Assembly: GCF_022829445.1 (NCBI RefSeq)
Contig: NZ_JAKSXY010000066.1
Coordinates: 1 to 64,000, forward strand
Direction: 5' to 3'
Source of the DNA: Methylobacterium sp. J-068
Lineage (GTDB): Bacteria > Pseudomonadota > Alphaproteobacteria > Rhizobiales > Beijerinckiaceae
DNA length: 64,000 nucleotides
This document shows positions 1-10,208 of the stretch, piece after piece. The translations under genes were made by a program, and so were the position numbers. Within the stretch, counting starts at the first letter, position 1; the number at the start of each line of letters is the position of its first letter. The notes beneath the pieces are model-generated. The model made no database searches and had not been told where the DNA came from. It saw only the letters and a list, made by a program, of their open reading frames with translations.

Positions 1-1
1 C

Positions 2-142
2 GAGATGGTGATGCCCGGCGACAGCGTGACCATGGACGTCACCCTGATCGTCCCCGTCGCCATGGAAGAGAAGCTGCGCTTCGCCATCCGTGAAGGCGGA
101 CGCACCGTCGGCGCAGGCGTCGTCGCCGCCATCAACGAGTAA
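2..142 (+). CDS. tuf: Elongation factor Tu, C-terminal 46 residues (partial)
   Basis: The window opens inside the last beta-barrel domain of EF-Tu, the GTPase that brings aminoacyl-tRNA to the ribosome. The visible residues include [26 protein letters not shown] and RTVGAGVV, all typical of EF-Tu domain III, and end at TAA. The 5' end lies outside the window. It precedes rpsJ, as expected for the tuf copy that closes the str operon. Alphaproteobacteria often carry two tuf genes; only this one can be seen. Confidence 0.95.
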   Translation, partial: EMVMPGDSVTMDVTLIVPVAMEEKLRFAIREGGRTVGAGVVAAINE

Positions 143-178
143 TCGTCCGTCCAAACGGTCAGTCTGCAGGGAACGACA

Positions 179-207
179 GAGGGGCGGGTCCTCGCGCCCG
201 CCCCCTC
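179..207 (+). terminator. Hairpin between tuf and rpsJ
   Basis: Arms 179-188 and 197-207 pair over ten base pairs with one bulged C, around an eight-base loop. The short tail contains only a few T, so it may be a weak terminator of the str operon, a processing site, or part of the rpsJ leader. It lies 25 bases before the rpsJ start, in a position comparable to the S10 leader of enterobacteria where L4 acts. No sequence match to that leader was seen. Confidence 0.4.
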
Positions 208-231
208 TTCGCCCCGCCAAGGTTTCAGGTC

Positions 232-540
<309 letters not shown>

Positions 541-590
541 GTCCCGCCGGGATTTAGAGCTTACCGTAGAATCGCGCGAGGGAGACACCT

Positions 591-1331
591 ATGCGCTCAG
601 GCGTCATCGCACAGAAGGTCGGCATGACCCGCATCTTTACGGATGCAGGCGAACATGTCCCCGTCACAGTGCTAAAAATCGATCAATGCCAGGTGGTTGC
701 CCACCGTACCGTCGAGAAGAACGGCTACGTCGCCCTTCAGGTCGGCGTCGGCAAGGCCAAGGTGAAGAACGTGTCGGCTGCCGAGCGCGGCCGGTTCGCG
801 GTCGCCAAGGTCGAGCCCAAGCAGAAGCTCGCCGAGTTCCGCGTGTCCGAGGACAAGCTGATCCCGGTCGGCGCCGAGATCACCGCCGACCACTTCATCC
901 CGGGCCAGTTCGTCGACGTGACGGGCACCACCACGGGTAAGGGCTTCGCCGGCGGCATGAAGCGCTGGAACTTCGGCGGTCTGCGCGCCACCCACGGCGT
1001 CTCCATCTCGCACCGTTCGATCGGTTCGACCGGTGGCCGCCAGGATCCGGGCAAGACCTTCAAGAACAAGAAGATGCCCGGTCACATGGGCGTCGACCGG
1101 GTCACCACCCAGAACCTGCGCGTCGTGCGCACGGACCCTGAGCGTGGCCTCATCCTCGTCGAGGGCGCCGTTCCGGGCGTCGCCGGCGGCTGGATCCAAA
1201 TCCGCGACGCGGTGAAGCGCAAGCTCCCCGCGGACGTTCCGCAGCCTGGCAAGTTCCGTGAGCAGGGCGCTTCCGCTCCCGCCACCGAAGCGCCGGCTCC
1301 CGAGGCTCCCGCTTCCGAGGAGAACGCGTGA
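591..1331 (+). CDS. rplC: 50S ribosomal protein L3
   Basis: L3 is an early assembly protein near the peptidyl transferase centre. The 246-residue product begins [16 protein letters not shown] and carries the conserved GMKRWNF and [20 protein letters not shown] regions. It is longer than the roughly 210-residue E. coli protein because of a C-terminal Ala/Pro/Glu-rich tail of about 25 residues, which is common in this order. A GGGAG Shine-Dalgarno lies just upstream. Its TGA overlaps the rplD start by one base, suggesting coupled translation. Confidence 0.98.
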   Translation: MRSGVIAQKVGMTRIFTDAGEHVPVTVLKIDQCQVVAHRTVEKNGYVALQVGVGKAKVKNVSAAERGRFAVAKVEPKQKLAEFRVSEDKLIPVGAEITADHFIPGQFVDVTGTTTGKGFAGGMKRWNFGGLRATHGVSISHRSIGSTGGRQDPGKTFKNKKMPGHMGVDRVTTQNLRVVRTDPERGLILVEGAVPGVAGGWIQIRDAVKRKLPADVPQPGKFREQGASAPATEAPAPEAPASEENA

Positions 1332-1951
1332 TGAAGCTCGATATCACCACCCTCGACGGCGAGGGCGCCGGTTCGGTCGACCTCGACGAGACCATCTTCG
1401 GTCTCGAGCCGCGCGCCGACCTGCTCCAGCGCATGGTGCGCTGGCAGCTCGCCAAGCGTCAGGCCGGCACCCACGCGGTCAAGAACCGTTCGGACGTCAA
1501 CCGGACCCGCAAGAAGCTCTACAAGCAGAAGGGCACGGGTAACGCCCGTCACGGCGCCGCTTCAGCCCCGCAGTTCCGCGGCGGTGGGCGTGCCTTCGGT
1601 CCGGTCGTGCGCAGCCACGCCCACGACCTGCCCAAGAAGGTCCGCGCGCTCGCCCTGAAGCACGCCCTGTCCGCGAAGGTGAAGGATTCGACCCTCATCA
1701 TCGTCGACGACGTGAAGCTGGCCGAGGGCAAGACCAAGGCGCTCGTCGAGCGCTTCGAGAAGATGGGCCTGTCGAGCGCGCTGATCATCGGCGGTGCCGA
1801 GGTGGACGTGAACTTCGCGCGCGCCGCCCGCAACATCCCGCAGATCGACGTGCTTCCGATCCAGGGCATCAACGTCTACGACATCCTGCGTCGCGACAAG
1901 CTCGTGCTGACGCGCGCAGCGATCGATGCGCTGGAGGCGCGTTTCCAATGA
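1331..1951 (+). CDS. rplD: 50S ribosomal protein L4
   Basis: L4 lines the exit tunnel through its extended loop ([11 protein letters not shown] region) and in E. coli feeds back on the S10 operon. The ATG at 1331 shares its A with the rplC stop codon (TGATG). A GTG one codon earlier is possible but less likely. The product has 206 residues, with [14 protein letters not shown] and [14 protein letters not shown] typical of the family. The next gene, rplW, overlaps by four bases (ATGA). Confidence 0.97.
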   Translation: MKLDITTLDGEGAGSVDLDETIFGLEPRADLLQRMVRWQLAKRQAGTHAVKNRSDVNRTRKKLYKQKGTGNARHGAASAPQFRGGGRAFGPVVRSHAHDLPKKVRALALKHALSAKVKDSTLIIVDDVKLAEGKTKALVERFEKMGLSSALIIGGAEVDVNFARAARNIPQIDVLPIQGINVYDILRRDKLVLTRAAIDALEARFQ

Positions 1952-2244
1952 GTGCCGATCCGCGCCACTACGACATCATCGTCTCCCCGGTCATCACCGA
2001 GAAGGCGACGAACCTCACCGAACAGAACAAGGTCGTGTTCCGGGTCTCCCCGAAGGCGACGAAGCCGCAGATCAAGGAAGCGGTGGAGAAGCTGTTCGAC
2101 GTCAAGGTCACGGGCGTGAACACGCTCGTCACCAAGGGCAAGAAGAAGATTTTCCGCGGGCTTCGCGGACAGCGCTCGGACGTGAAGAAAGCGATCGTGA
2201 CCCTCGCCGAGGGTGAGACGATCGACGTCACGACCGGCCTCTGA
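1948..2244 (+). CDS. rplW: 50S ribosomal protein L23
   Basis: L23 sits at the tunnel exit and is a docking site for signal recognition particle and trigger factor. The 98-residue product shows the family opening [14 protein letters not shown] and the conserved [18 protein letters not shown] block. It overlaps rplD by four bases, so translation is probably coupled. Confidence 0.97.
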   Translation: MSADPRHYDIIVSPVITEKATNLTEQNKVVFRVSPKATKPQIKEAVEKLFDVKVTGVNTLVTKGKKKIFRGLRGQRSDVKKAIVTLAEGETIDVTTGL

Positions 2245-2271
2245 GACAAGTCGGGTTAAGGATTACCACCG

Positions 2272-3108
2272 ATGGCCTTGAAGACATTCAAACCGGTCAC
2301 GCCGAGCCTTCGCCAGCTCGTGCTCGTCGACCGCCGTGAGCTCTACAAGGGCAAGCCGGTCAAGAAGCTCACCGAGGGCAAGTCGTCGTCCGGCGGCCGC
2401 AACAACCTCGGCCGCATCACGGTCCGCTTCCGTGGCGGCGGGCACAAGCGCACGCTCCGCAACGTGGATTTCAAGCGTCGCGAGCAGATGGGCGTGTCCG
2501 CCACCGTCGAGCGGATCGAGTACGATCCGAACCGCACCGCGTTCATCGCGCTGATCGCCTTCCCCGACGGCACGCAGAGCTACATCCTGGCTCCGCAGCG
2601 CCTGTCGCCCGGCGACAAGGTGATCGCGGCCGAGCAGGTCGACATCAAGCCCGGCAATGCCGGTCCGGTCGGCAACATGCCGGTGGGCACGATCGTCCAC
2701 AACATCGAGCTCAAGATCGGCAAGGGCGGCGCGATCGCCCGCTCGGCCGGCAACTACGCCCAGATCGTCGGCCGCGATCAGGGCTACGTCACGCTCCGCC
2801 TGAACTCGGGCGAGCAGCGTCTGGTCCACGGTCAGTGCTTCGCCAGCGTCGGCGCGGTCTCCAACCCGGACCACATGAACATCTCGCTCGGCAAGGCCGG
2901 CCGCAATCGCTGGCTCGGCAAGCGCCCGCACGTTCGCGGCGTTGCCATGAACCCGGTCGACCACCCGCACGGCGGCGGCGAGGGACGCACTTCGGGCGGC
3001 CGTAACCCGGTCACGCCCTGGGGCGTTCCCACGAAGGGGAAGAAGACCCGCTCGAACAAGCGGACCGACGTCTTCATCCTGTCCAGCCGTCATAACCGTA
3101 AGAAGTAA
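2272..3108 (+). CDS. rplB: 50S ribosomal protein L2
   Basis: L2 is a core 23S rRNA binding protein needed for subunit association and peptidyl transfer. The 278-residue product has the standard length and the invariant [18 protein letters not shown] segment near residue 225, with the histidine important for function. FKPVTPSLR opens the protein. It starts 27 bases after rplW. Confidence 0.98.
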   Translation: MALKTFKPVTPSLRQLVLVDRRELYKGKPVKKLTEGKSSSGGRNNLGRITVRFRGGGHKRTLRNVDFKRREQMGVSATVERIEYDPNRTAFIALIAFPDGTQSYILAPQRLSPGDKVIAAEQVDIKPGNAGPVGNMPVGTIVHNIELKIGKGGAIARSAGNYAQIVGRDQGYVTLRLNSGEQRLVHGQCFASVGAVSNPDHMNISLGKAGRNRWLGKRPHVRGVAMNPVDHPHGGGEGRTSGGRNPVTPWGVPTKGKKTRSNKRTDVFILSSRHNRKK

Positions 3109-3113
3109 CGCCC

Positions 3114-3392
3114 ATGGCACGCTCGCTCTGGAAGGGGCCGTTCATCGACGGCTACCTCCTCAAGAAGGCCGAAGCCGCTCGCGGTTCCAGCCGTAACGAA
3201 GTCATCAAGATCTGGAGCCGCCGCTCCACGATCCTGCCGCAGTTCGTGGGGCTCACCTTCGGTGTGCACAACGGACAGAAGCACATCCCGGTCTACGTCT
3301 CCGAGGAAATGGTCGGCCACAAGTTCGGCGAGTTCTCGCCGACCCGCACCTTCCACGGTCACGCAGCCGACAAGAAGTCGAAGAGGCGCTGA
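3114..3392 (+). CDS. rpsS: 30S ribosomal protein S19
   Basis: S19 in the 30S head contacts S13 and the A-site region. The 92-residue product begins [20 protein letters not shown] and ends in a basic KKSKRR tail. [11 protein letters not shown] and [13 protein letters not shown] are diagnostic. It follows rplB by five bases. Confidence 0.98.
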   Translation: MARSLWKGPFIDGYLLKKAEAARGSSRNEVIKIWSRRSTILPQFVGLTFGVHNGQKHIPVYVSEEMVGHKFGEFSPTRTFHGHAADKKSKRR

Positions 3393-3394
3393 TC

Positions 3395-3781
3395 ATGGGC
3401 AAGCCCGCCACTCCCCGCGCGCTCCCCGAGAACGAGGCTCAGGCCGTCGCGCGCATGCTGCGCGTCAGCCCCCAGAAGCTCAATCTCGTCGCGCAGCTCA
3501 TTCGCGGCAAGAAGGTCGAGTCGGCCCTGGCCGACCTCGAATTCTCCCGCAAGCGGATCGCCCGCGAGGTCAAGAAGTGCCTCGAGAGCGCCATCGCCAA
3601 TGCCGAGAACAACCACAACCTGGACGTCGACGATCTCGTCGTCTCCCAGGCCTTCGTCGGCAAGGCCCTCGTGCTCAAGCGCTTCCACGCTCGTGCCCGC
3701 GGCCGCGGCGCCCGTATCCTGAAGCCCTTCGCGAACCTCACCATCGTGGTGCGCGAAGTCCCGACCGCCGAAGCGGCGTGA
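3395..3781 (+). CDS. rplV: 50S ribosomal protein L22
   Basis: L22 lines the exit tunnel with a long beta-hairpin, seen here as [40 protein letters not shown] is the family signature near the N-terminus. The product has 128 residues, slightly longer than the E. coli protein owing to an N-terminal extension ([14 protein letters not shown]) common in alphaproteobacteria. It starts two bases after rpsS. Confidence 0.97.
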   Translation: MGKPATPRALPENEAQAVARMLRVSPQKLNLVAQLIRGKKVESALADLEFSRKRIAREVKKCLESAIANAENNHNLDVDDLVVSQAFVGKALVLKRFHARARGRGARILKPFANLTIVVREVPTAEAA

Positions 3782-3791
3782 GGAGGACCTG

Positions 3792-4532
3792 ATGGGCCAG
3801 AAAGTCAATCCGATCGGTCTGCGGCTCGGTATCAACCGGACCTGGGACTCCCGCTGGTTCGCCCAGAAGGGTGAATACGCCAAGCTCATGCACGAGGACG
3901 TCGCGATCCGCGCCGCCCTCATGAAGCAGCTCAAGCAGGCTGCCGTCTCGAAGATCGTCATCGAGCGTCCGCACCGGAAGTGCCGCGTCACCATCCACTC
4001 GGGCCGTCCGGGCGTCGTGATCGGCAAGAAGGGCGCCGACATCGAGAAGCTGCGCAAGCTGGTCGGCACGCTGACCAAGGCCGACGTGACGATCAACATC
4101 GTCGAGGTGCGCAAGCCCGAGATCGACGCCACCCTGGTGGCCGACTCGATCGCCCAACAGCTCGAGCGCCGCGTCGCCTTCCGTCGCGCCATGAAGCGCG
4201 CCGTTCAGTCGGCGATGCGTCTCGGTGCCGAGGGCATCCGCATCAACTGCTCGGGCCGTCTCGGCGGCGCCGAGATCGCCCGCCAGGAATGGTACCGCGA
4301 GGGCCGCGTGCCCCTGCATACCCTCCGCGCCGACGTCGATTACGGCGTCGCCACCGCCTTCACGACCTACGGGACGTGCGGCATCAAGGTGTGGGTGTTC
4401 AAGGGCGAGATCCTCGAGCACGACCCGATGGCACAGGACAAGAAGGCGCAGGAAGAGGGTGGCCGTTCGGGCGGCCGTCGCGAGCGCGATGGTGAGGGTG
4501 GCCGCGAGCGCGGCCGGCGCGAGCACGCCTGA
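3792..4532 (+). CDS. rpsC: 30S ribosomal protein S3
   Basis: S3 forms part of the mRNA entry channel. The 246-residue product opens with [13 protein letters not shown] and has a type II KH domain with [17 protein letters not shown] (GxxG loop) around residue 75. The S3 C-terminal domain carries [15 protein letters not shown] 25-residue tail rich in Arg, Gly and Glu ends the protein and makes it longer than E. coli S3. Confidence 0.98.
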   Translation: MGQKVNPIGLRLGINRTWDSRWFAQKGEYAKLMHEDVAIRAALMKQLKQAAVSKIVIERPHRKCRVTIHSGRPGVVIGKKGADIEKLRKLVGTLTKADVTINIVEVRKPEIDATLVADSIAQQLERRVAFRRAMKRAVQSAMRLGAEGIRINCSGRLGGAEIARQEWYREGRVPLHTLRADVDYGVATAFTTYGTCGIKVWVFKGEILEHDPMAQDKKAQEEGGRSGGRRERDGEGGRERGRREHA

Positions 4533-4579
4533 CGGCGCGCTCGTGACCCCGTCACCCAGAAAGGTGTTGAGAGGCTGCC

Positions 4580-4993
4580 ATGTTGCAACCCAAGAAGACC
4601 AGGTTCCGTAAGCAATTCAAGGGTCGCATCCACGGTGCGGCCAAGGGCGGCTTCGACCTCAACTTCGGGACCTTCGGCCTGAAGGCCGTCGAGCCCGAGC
4701 GCATCACCGCGCGCCAGATCGAGGCGGCCCGCCGCGCGATCACCCGCGAGATGAAGCGCCAGGGCCGCGTCTGGATCCGGATCTTCCCGGACGTTCCGGT
4801 CACGGCCAAGCCCACCGAAGTCCGCATGGGCTCCGGTAAGGGCGCACCCGAGTTCTGGGCTGCCCGCGTGCATCCCGGACGTATCATGTTCGAAGTCGAC
4901 GGCGTGGCCGAGGACGTTGCGAAGGAGGCCCTGCGCCTTGGCGCGGCGAAGCTCCCGATCCGCACGCGCGTCGTTCAGCGCATCGCTGACTGA
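4580..4993 (+). CDS. rplP: 50S ribosomal protein L16
   Basis: L16 organises the A-site tRNA elbow contact on the 50S subunit. The 137-residue product has [18 protein letters not shown] at the start and the diagnostic [16 protein letters not shown] about residue 80, containing the arginine that is hydroxylated in some bacteria. It overlaps no neighbour and is followed 12 bases later by rpmC. Confidence 0.98.
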   Translation: MLQPKKTRFRKQFKGRIHGAAKGGFDLNFGTFGLKAVEPERITARQIEAARRAITREMKRQGRVWIRIFPDVPVTAKPTEVRMGSGKGAPEFWAARVHPGRIMFEVDGVAEDVAKEALRLGAAKLPIRTRVVQRIAD

Positions 4994-5005
4994 GGGGAGG
5001 GGATC

Positions 5006-5221
5006 ATGAAGTCGTCGCAGAGACAGTCGGATCTGGCCGCCCTGTCGTCCGATCAGCTGAACGATGAGCTGCTGAACCTGAAGAAGGAGCAGTTCAACCT
5101 GCGCTTCCAGGGTGCCACCGGCCAGCTCGAGAACGTCGCGCGCGTCCGCGAAGTCCGCCGCGATATCGCCCGCGTTCGTACGCTCCAGCGTCAGAAGACG
5201 CTGAAGTCCGCGCAGGCCTGA
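5006..5221 (+). CDS. rpmC: 50S ribosomal protein L29
   Basis: L29 is a small two-helix protein at the tunnel exit next to L23. The 71-residue product contains [18 protein letters not shown] and [18 protein letters not shown], the family signature. GGGAGGGG precedes the ATG as a strong Shine-Dalgarno. Confidence 0.96.
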   Translation: MKSSQRQSDLAALSSDQLNDELLNLKKEQFNLRFQGATGQLENVARVREVRRDIARVRTLQRQKTLKSAQA

Positions 5222-5232
5222 GGAGTCACACC

Positions 5233-5496
5233 ATGCCGAAGCGCGTATTGCAGGGCGTCGTCGTCAGCGACAAGGGCGAGAAGACCATCGTCGTGAAGGT
5301 GGAGCGCCGCTTCACCCACCCGGTGATGAAGAAGACCGTCCGTCGCTCGAAGAACTACCACGCTCACGACGAGACCAACGTCGCCAAGGTCGGCCAGACC
5401 GTGTCGATCGAGGAGTGCCGTCCGTTCTCGAAGACCAAGACCTGGAAACTGGTCGAGGCCGGCGCCGCCACCGAGGCCGCTCCCGCCGAGGCGTGA
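5233..5496 (+). CDS. rpsQ: 30S ribosomal protein S17
   Basis: S17 is an OB-fold primary 16S rRNA binder. The 87-residue product begins [20 protein letters not shown] and ends with an Ala/Glu-rich tail. It is the last gene of the S10 operon; a terminator follows 20 bases after its stop, so the operon boundary is the same as in E. coli. Confidence 0.97.
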   Translation: MPKRVLQGVVVSDKGEKTIVVKVERRFTHPVMKKTVRRSKNYHAHDETNVAKVGQTVSIEECRPFSKTKTWKLVEAGAATEAAPAEA

Positions 5497-5516
5497 GGCC
5501 ATGCACCGTCGTTGAA

Positions 5517-5545
5517 GCGGGCGCAGATCGCTGCGCCCGCTTTTT
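5517..5545 (+). terminator. Rho-independent terminator after rpsQ
   Basis: A perfect 10-bp GC-rich stem (5517-5526 with 5531-5540), loop ATCG, then TTTTT. This is a textbook intrinsic terminator between rpsQ and rplN. Either the spc operon has its own promoter downstream, or read-through is controlled here. Confidence 0.85.
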
Positions 5546-5840
5546 CGTTGGTGCGACCAGATCTCGATCCGAACGCCCTTGCGCGCGGGTTCCTACGGAA
5601 GCCGCGCGTTCGGAAATAAACCTTGCGCGCGAAGGTCGCCCGGTGTATTGGGCATGCCTTCGCGACATGTGAGAAGGGTGTTCGCATCCTTCGTACGCGG
5701 CGACCGCGCCGGTGTGACAAGACACCGATTGCGCGGTGCTTCATATGAGCCGGGGACATCAGATCCCCATCAGGCGTCGTCCGCCGGGCAATACCGTCCG
5801 CGTGCGGAAACCCGCCTGAAACAAGGAAAGGTCACTGCCC
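5546..5840 (+). promoter_or_regulatory. Structured leader of the spc operon upstream of rplN
   Basis: This 295-base stretch has no convincing gene. It holds three inverted repeats in series. The first pairs 5628-5635 with 5657-5664 (8 bp, perfect). The second pairs 5703-5715 with 5722-5737 (13 bp around loop GACAAG, with a 3-base ATT bulge). The third pairs 5752-5756 with 5764-5768. A candidate promoter (CTTGCG at 5622, TATTGG 18 bases later) is weak. By position it may be the spc promoter plus a leader RNA controlling rplN to secY expression. I know of no family it matches. Confidence 0.5.
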
Positions 5841-6209
5841 GTGATCCAGATGCAGACGAATCTGGACGTCGCCGACAACTCTGGTGCGCGCCGCGTGATG
5901 TGCATCAAGGTTCTGGGCGGGTCGAAGCGTAAATACGCCGGTGTCGGCGACATCATCGTGGTCTCGGTCAAGGAAGCGATTCCCCGGGGTCGCGTGAAGA
6001 AGGGCGACGTCATGAAGGCGGTCGTCGTGCGCACGGCTAAGGAAGTGAAGCGGGCCGACGGCTCGGTCATCCGCTTCGACAAGAACGCCGCCGTTCTGAT
6101 CAACAATCAGAAGGAGCCGATCGGCACCCGCATCTTCGGACCGGTTCCGCGCGAGCTGCGCGCCCGCAACCATATGAAGATCATCTCGCTCGCGCCGGAG
6201 GTGCTGTAA
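5841..6209 (+). CDS. rplN: 50S ribosomal protein L14
   Basis: L14 contributes to intersubunit bridges and binds the silencing factor RsfS. The GTG at 5841 is chosen because it gives the canonical opening [18 protein letters not shown]. The 122-residue length is normal. [16 protein letters not shown] is the family signature. It is the first gene of the spc operon and its TAA overlaps the ATG of rplX. Confidence 0.97.
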   Translation: MIQMQTNLDVADNSGARRVMCIKVLGGSKRKYAGVGDIIVVSVKEAIPRGRVKKGDVMKAVVVRTAKEVKRADGSVIRFDKNAAVLINNQKEPIGTRIFGPVPRELRARNHMKIISLAPEVL

Positions 6210-6526
6210 TGGCCGCCAAGGTCAAGAAAGGCGACAAGGTCGTCGTGCTCACCGGTCGCGACAAGGGTCGCTCCGGCGAAGTCATCCAAGTGCTCCCCAA
6301 GGAAGATCGCGCCGTGGTGCGCGGCATCAACCTGGTGAAGAAGCATCAGAAGCAGACGCAGAACCAGGAAGGCGGCATCGTCTCCAAGGAAGCTGCGATT
6401 CACCTTTCCAACATCGCCGTCGCCGACCCCAAGGATGGTCAGCCCACGCGCGTTGGTTTTCGCATTCTCGAGGACGGCCGCAAAGTTCGGTTCGCCAAGC
6501 GCTCGGGGGATCTGATCGATGGCTGA
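6209..6526 (+). CDS. rplX: 50S ribosomal protein L24
   Basis: L24 is an assembly initiator protein. The 105-residue product has an N-terminal KOW motif ([20 protein letters not shown]) and the typical INLVKKHQK. It overlaps rplN by one base and rplE by eight, so the three are translated as a coupled set. Confidence 0.97.
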   Translation: MAAKVKKGDKVVVLTGRDKGRSGEVIQVLPKEDRAVVRGINLVKKHQKQTQNQEGGIVSKEAAIHLSNIAVADPKDGQPTRVGFRILEDGRKVRFAKRSGDLIDG

Positions 6527-7085
6527 GAAGAACACTGACGGGTACGTCCCGCGCCTGCGCAAGCACTACGACGAAGTGGTGCGCCAGAAGCTGATCGAGG
6601 AGTTCGGCTACAAGAACCCCATGCAGGTTCCGGTCATCGAGAAGATCGTGATCAACATGGGTGTCGGCGAGTCCACCGCCGACTCGAAGAAGGCCTCCGT
6701 CGCCGCCGGCGATCTGGCCCTCATCGCCGGTCAGAAGCCGGTCATCACAAAGGCCCGCAAGGCCATCGCGACCTTCAAGGTCCGCGAGGGCATGCCGATC
6801 GGCTGCAAGGTCACGCTGCGCAAGCAGCGCATGTACGAGTTCATGGACCGCCTGATCACGATCGCGCTCCCGCGCGTCCGCGATTTCCGTGGCCTGAACC
6901 CGCGCTCCTTCGATGGCAACGGCAATTACGCGCTGGGTCTGAAGGAGCACCTCGTGTTCCCGGAGATCTCGTACGACAAGGCCGAGGCCACCTGGGGCAT
7001 GGACATCGTCATCCAGACGACGGCCCGCACCGATGCTGAGGCGCGCGCGCTCCTCACGCAGTTCCGATTCCCGTTCCGGCAGTGA
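6519..7085 (+). CDS. rplE: 50S ribosomal protein L5
   Basis: L5 binds 5S rRNA and contacts P-site tRNA. The 188-residue product has [20 protein letters not shown], the signature [15 protein letters not shown], and [11 protein letters not shown]. In E. coli the S8 feedback site on spc mRNA lies at the start of rplE; whether that exists here cannot be judged by eye. Confidence 0.98.
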   Translation: MAEKNTDGYVPRLRKHYDEVVRQKLIEEFGYKNPMQVPVIEKIVINMGVGESTADSKKASVAAGDLALIAGQKPVITKARKAIATFKVREGMPIGCKVTLRKQRMYEFMDRLITIALPRVRDFRGLNPRSFDGNGNYALGLKEHLVFPEISYDKAEATWGMDIVIQTTARTDAEARALLTQFRFPFRQ

Positions 7086-7125
7086 GGCCTGCTTAAGGTC
7101 TCATACGCGGACACCGGAGAGAGAA

Positions 7126-7431
7126 ATGGCAAAGAAAAGCTCGATCGAGAAGAACAAGCACCGCGAAGCGCTGGTGAAGCTCTACGCTCCCAAGCGCAAG
7201 GCGCTGCTTGCCACGGCGAACAACGAGTCCCTCGAGATGGAGGAGCGCTTCGAGGCGCGCCTCAAGCTCGCGGAACTCCCCCGCAATTCGTCCCCCACCC
7301 GCGTCCGCAACCGTTGCGGCATGACCGGCCGTCCGCGCGCCTTCTATCGCAAGATGGGCATCTCGCGCATCGCGCTGCGCGAACTCGGCAACCAGGGTCT
7401 GATCCCCGGTCTCGTCAAGTCGAGCTGGTAA
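7126..7431 (+). CDS. rpsN: 30S ribosomal protein S14
   Basis: S14 of the 30S head. The ATG at 7126 gives [17 protein letters not shown], the family start, and lies behind GGAGAGA; in-frame codons further upstream are rejected. The 101-residue product is the long form lacking the four-Cys zinc ribbon: only one Cys is present ([16 protein letters not shown]). Confidence 0.97.
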   Translation: MAKKSSIEKNKHREALVKLYAPKRKALLATANNESLEMEERFEARLKLAELPRNSSPTRVRNRCGMTGRPRAFYRKMGISRIALRELGNQGLIPGLVKSSW

Positions 7432-7443
7432 GGAGCAACCACC

Positions 7444-7839
7444 ATGGTCAACGATCCCGTGGGTGATATGCTCACCCGCATCCGCAACGGTCAGCAGCGC
7501 CGCCGCAACGTCGTCCAGACGCCCGGCTCGCGCCTGCGCGCCAGCGTGCTCGACGTCCTCAAGTCCGAGGGCTACATCCGCGACTACGCGACCACGGATT
7601 ACGGCAACGGCCGCACCGAGTTCGCGATCGAGCTGAAGTACTACGACGGCCAGCCCGTCATCCGCTCGATCCAGCGCGTGTCGAAGCCCGGCCGCCGCGT
7701 CTACTCGTCGGTCGGCGAGCTGCCGCGCGTCGCCGACGGTCTCGGCGTCACCATCGTGTCCACCCCGCAGGGCGTCATGGCCGACCACGAGGCGCGCGAG
7801 CGCAACGTCGGCGGCGAAGTGCTCTGCAAGGTGTTCTGA
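7444..7839 (+). CDS. rpsH: 30S ribosomal protein S8
   Basis: S8 is a primary 16S binder and in E. coli the translational repressor of the spc operon. The 131-residue product begins [18 protein letters not shown] and ends [11 protein letters not shown], with the conserved [13 protein letters not shown] loop. It starts 12 bases after rpsN behind AAGGAG. Confidence 0.97.
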   Translation: MVNDPVGDMLTRIRNGQQRRRNVVQTPGSRLRASVLDVLKSEGYIRDYATTDYGNGRTEFAIELKYYDGQPVIRSIQRVSKPGRRVYSSVGELPRVADGLGVTIVSTPQGVMADHEARERNVGGEVLCKVF

Positions 7840-7863
7840 TCTCGGACTTGGAGGAATAAGGCG

Positions 7864-8397
7864 ATGTCTCGCGTAGGCAAGAAGCCCGTTCCCGTCCCGT
7901 CCGGCGTGACGGCCACGGTGACCGGTCAAACGGTGAAGATGAAGGGCTCCAAGGGCGAGCTCCAGTACGTCGTGCCCAACGTGGTCGACGTGAAGTTCGA
8001 GGACGGCGCCGTCTCGGTGCAGCCCCGGAACCAGACCAAGGAGGCCCGCTCGCTCTGGGGCACCTCCCGCGCTCAGGTGGCGAACCTCGTCGAGGGCGTC
8101 TCCAAGGGCTTCGAGAAGAAGCTCGAGATCACCGGCGTGGGTTACCGCGCCGCGATGGCCGGCAAGGCACTGAAGCTCTCGCTCGGCTACAGCCACGACA
8201 TCGAGTACGAGATCCCCACGGGGATCACGATCGCGGTGCCGAAGCCCACCGAGATCGTCATCTCCGGCATCGACCGGCAGGTGGTCGGCCAGGTGGCCGC
8301 CGAGATCCGCGACTATCGCGGCCCGGAGCCCTACAAGGGCAAGGGCGTGAAGTACGCGGGCGAGTTCATCTTCCGCAAGGAAGGCAAGAAGAAGTAA
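7864..8397 (+). CDS. rplF: 50S ribosomal protein L6
   Basis: L6 lies near the GTPase centre and is made of two duplicated domains. The 177-residue product has [15 protein letters not shown] at the start and the signature [20 protein letters not shown] at the end. GGAGG precedes the ATG. Confidence 0.98.
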   Translation: MSRVGKKPVPVPSGVTATVTGQTVKMKGSKGELQYVVPNVVDVKFEDGAVSVQPRNQTKEARSLWGTSRAQVANLVEGVSKGFEKKLEITGVGYRAAMAGKALKLSLGYSHDIEYEIPTGITIAVPKPTEIVISGIDRQVVGQVAAEIRDYRGPEPYKGKGVKYAGEFIFRKEGKKK

Positions 8398-8409
8398 GGG
8401 CCGGCCAAC

Positions 8410-8772
8410 ATGTCACGCAAAATCGATGCACTCGACCGCCGCAAGGCGCGTGTGCGCCGCGCGCTGCGGGCGGCGGCCAATGGGCGGCCCCGGCTCTCGG
8501 TGTTCCGTTCGTCCAAGCAGATCTACGTCCAGGTCATCGACGACGCGCAGGGCAAGACCCTCGCTTCGGCCTCGTCCCTGGAGAAGGATGTGCGCGGCGG
8601 TCTCAAGACCGGCGCCGACGTCGCGGCGGCCCAGGCCGTCGGCAAGCTCGTCGCCGAGCGGGCCAAGGCGGCGGGCGTCTCCCAGGTGATCTTCGATCGC
8701 TCGGGCTACCTCTATCACGGGCGCGTCAAGGCGCTCGCCGAAGCCGCCCGCGAGGGTGGTCTCGAGTTCTAA
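8410..8772 (+). CDS. rplR: 50S ribosomal protein L18
   Basis: L18 binds 5S rRNA together with L5 and L25. The 120-residue product has [40 protein letters not shown] and a C-terminal [20 protein letters not shown], all family features. It starts 12 bases after rplF. Confidence 0.97.
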   Translation: MSRKIDALDRRKARVRRALRAAANGRPRLSVFRSSKQIYVQVIDDAQGKTLASASSLEKDVRGGLKTGADVAAAQAVGKLVAERAKAAGVSQVIFDRSGYLYHGRVKALAEAAREGGLEF

Positions 8773-8783
8773 ATCTGGCGGAG

Positions 8784-8805
8784 GAGGGCGGCTCGGGTCG
8801 CCCTC
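8784..8805 (+). other. Hairpin between rplR and rpsE
   Basis: A perfect 7-bp stem (8784-8790 with 8799-8805) lies in the 94-base spacer between rplR and rpsE, one of the longer gaps in the spc operon. There is no T tract, so it is not a classical terminator. It may mark a processing or stabilising site. Confidence 0.3.
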
Positions 8806-8866
8806 TGTTCCAAACGATTCAAGCGAGCGGGTCCGCCACCCGCGCCAGTGAGATGGATATCTGAGT

Positions 8867-9454
8867 ATGGCACGTGAACGTGAAGGCGGTGGCCGCGGCC
8901 GCCGCGAAGATCGCGAGGAGCGCGACAGCGAGTTCGTGGACAAGCTCGTCCACATCAACCGCGTCGCCAAGGTGGTGAAGGGCGGCCGTCGCTTCGGCTT
9001 CGCGGCCCTCGTCGTCGTGGGCGACCAGAAGGGCCGGGTCGGCTTCGGCCACGGCAAGGCACGCGAAGTGCCGGAGGCGATCCGCAAGGCGACGGAAGCC
9101 GCCAAGCGCGGCCTCGTCCGCGTGGCGCTCCGTGAGGGCCGCACCCTGCACCACGACGTCTACGGTCGTCACGGCGCCGGCAAGGTCATCCTGCGCGCCG
9201 CCCCCCAGGGTACCGGCATCATCGCCGGCGGCCCGATGCGCGCCGTCTTCGAGACGCTGGGCATGCAGGACGTGGTGGCCAAGAGCCTCGGCTCGTCGAA
9301 CCCCTACAACCTCGTGCGCGCCACCTTCGAGGCGCTCAAGAACGAGGACAGCCCGCGCTCCGTCGCGGCCCGTCGCGGTCTCAAGGTGTCGGCCCTCCAG
9401 GCCCGTCGCCGTGACGCCGATCCGTCCGACCTGTCCGAAGCAGCCGTGGCGTAA
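8867..9454 (+). CDS. rpsE: 30S ribosomal protein S5
   Basis: S5 lies at the mRNA entry site and influences decoding accuracy. The 195-residue product has the N-terminal double-stranded RNA-binding region ([20 protein letters not shown], about residues 43-62) and the C-terminal domain ([15 protein letters not shown]). Extra charged residues ([18 protein letters not shown]) extend the N-terminus, as in other alphaproteobacteria. Confidence 0.97.
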   Translation: MAREREGGGRGRREDREERDSEFVDKLVHINRVAKVVKGGRRFGFAALVVVGDQKGRVGFGHGKAREVPEAIRKATEAAKRGLVRVALREGRTLHHDVYGRHGAGKVILRAAPQGTGIIAGGPMRAVFETLGMQDVVAKSLGSSNPYNLVRATFEALKNEDSPRSVAARRGLKVSALQARRRDADPSDLSEAAVA

Positions 9455-9466
9455 GGGGAGGGTCCG

Positions 9467-9658
9467 ATGGCACACAAGACACTCCGGGTCGAGCAGATCG
9501 GCTCGCCCATCCGCCGCGAAGGCGACCAGCGCGCGACGCTGATCGGCCTGAAGCTCAACAAGCTGCACCGGGTTTCCGAGCTGGAGGATACCCCCTCCGT
9601 GCGCGGCATGATCCGCAAGGTGCAGCACCTCGTGCGCGTTGTCAGCGACGCGGCCTGA
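9467..9658 (+). CDS. rpmD: 50S ribosomal protein L30
   Basis: L30 is a small globular 23S-binding protein. The 63-residue product has [33 protein letters not shown] and KVQHLVRVV, matching the family. GGGGAGGG is the Shine-Dalgarno. It lies between rpsE and rplO, the usual spc order. Confidence 0.95.
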   Translation: MAHKTLRVEQIGSPIRREGDQRATLIGLKLNKLHRVSELEDTPSVRGMIRKVQHLVRVVSDAA

Positions 9659-9669
9659 GGGAGGGCATC

Positions 9670-10176
9670 ATGAAACTCAACGAACTCCGCGACAACGACG
9701 GCGCCACCAAGAACCGGATGCGCGTCGGCCGGGGCATCGGCTCCGGCAAGGGCAAGACCGCGGGACGCGGCGTGAAGGGTCAGAAGGCCCGGACCGGCGT
9801 CTCCATCAAGGGCTTCGAGGGCGGTCAAATGCCGCTGCATCGTCGCCTTCCGAAGCGCGGCTTCAACAACCTGTACTCCACGGACCTGAACGAGGTGAAC
9901 CTCGGCCGCGTCCAGCAGGCTGTCGATGCCGGCCGCATCGAGGCGGGCGCCACCGTCACCGTCGAGACCCTGATCGCCGCCGGCATCTGCGCCCGCGCGC
10001 GTGACGGCGTGAAGCTCCTCGGCGTCGGCGAGCTCACCGCCAAGCTGACCTTCGAGGTCACCCGCGCGTCGAAGTCGGCGATCGAGGGTGTCGAGAAGGC
10101 CGGCGGTTCGGTCACCGTGGCCTATGGTTCCGGCGTCTCCACGCGCGGCAAGGCCGCCGACGCGGCGGTTGCGTAG
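9670..10176 (+). CDS. rplO: 50S ribosomal protein L15
   Basis: L15 is a late assembly protein of the 50S subunit. The 168-residue product has a flexible Gly/Lys-rich N-terminus ([18 protein letters not shown]), [17 protein letters not shown], and a globular C-terminal domain. The C-terminal end is slightly extended. It starts 11 bases after rpmD. Confidence 0.97.
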   Translation: MKLNELRDNDGATKNRMRVGRGIGSGKGKTAGRGVKGQKARTGVSIKGFEGGQMPLHRRLPKRGFNNLYSTDLNEVNLGRVQQAVDAGRIEAGATVTVETLIAAGICARARDGVKLLGVGELTAKLTFEVTRASKSAIEGVEKAGGSVTVAYGSGVSTRGKAADAAVA

Positions 10177-10208
10177 CCCTACGTCTGACTTTAAGTCGAA
10201 GCTCTGAG

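Noticed and set aside
5415-5672. Open frame crossing the rpsQ end and the spc leader
   Set aside because: It runs through the terminator and has no similarity or ribosome site.
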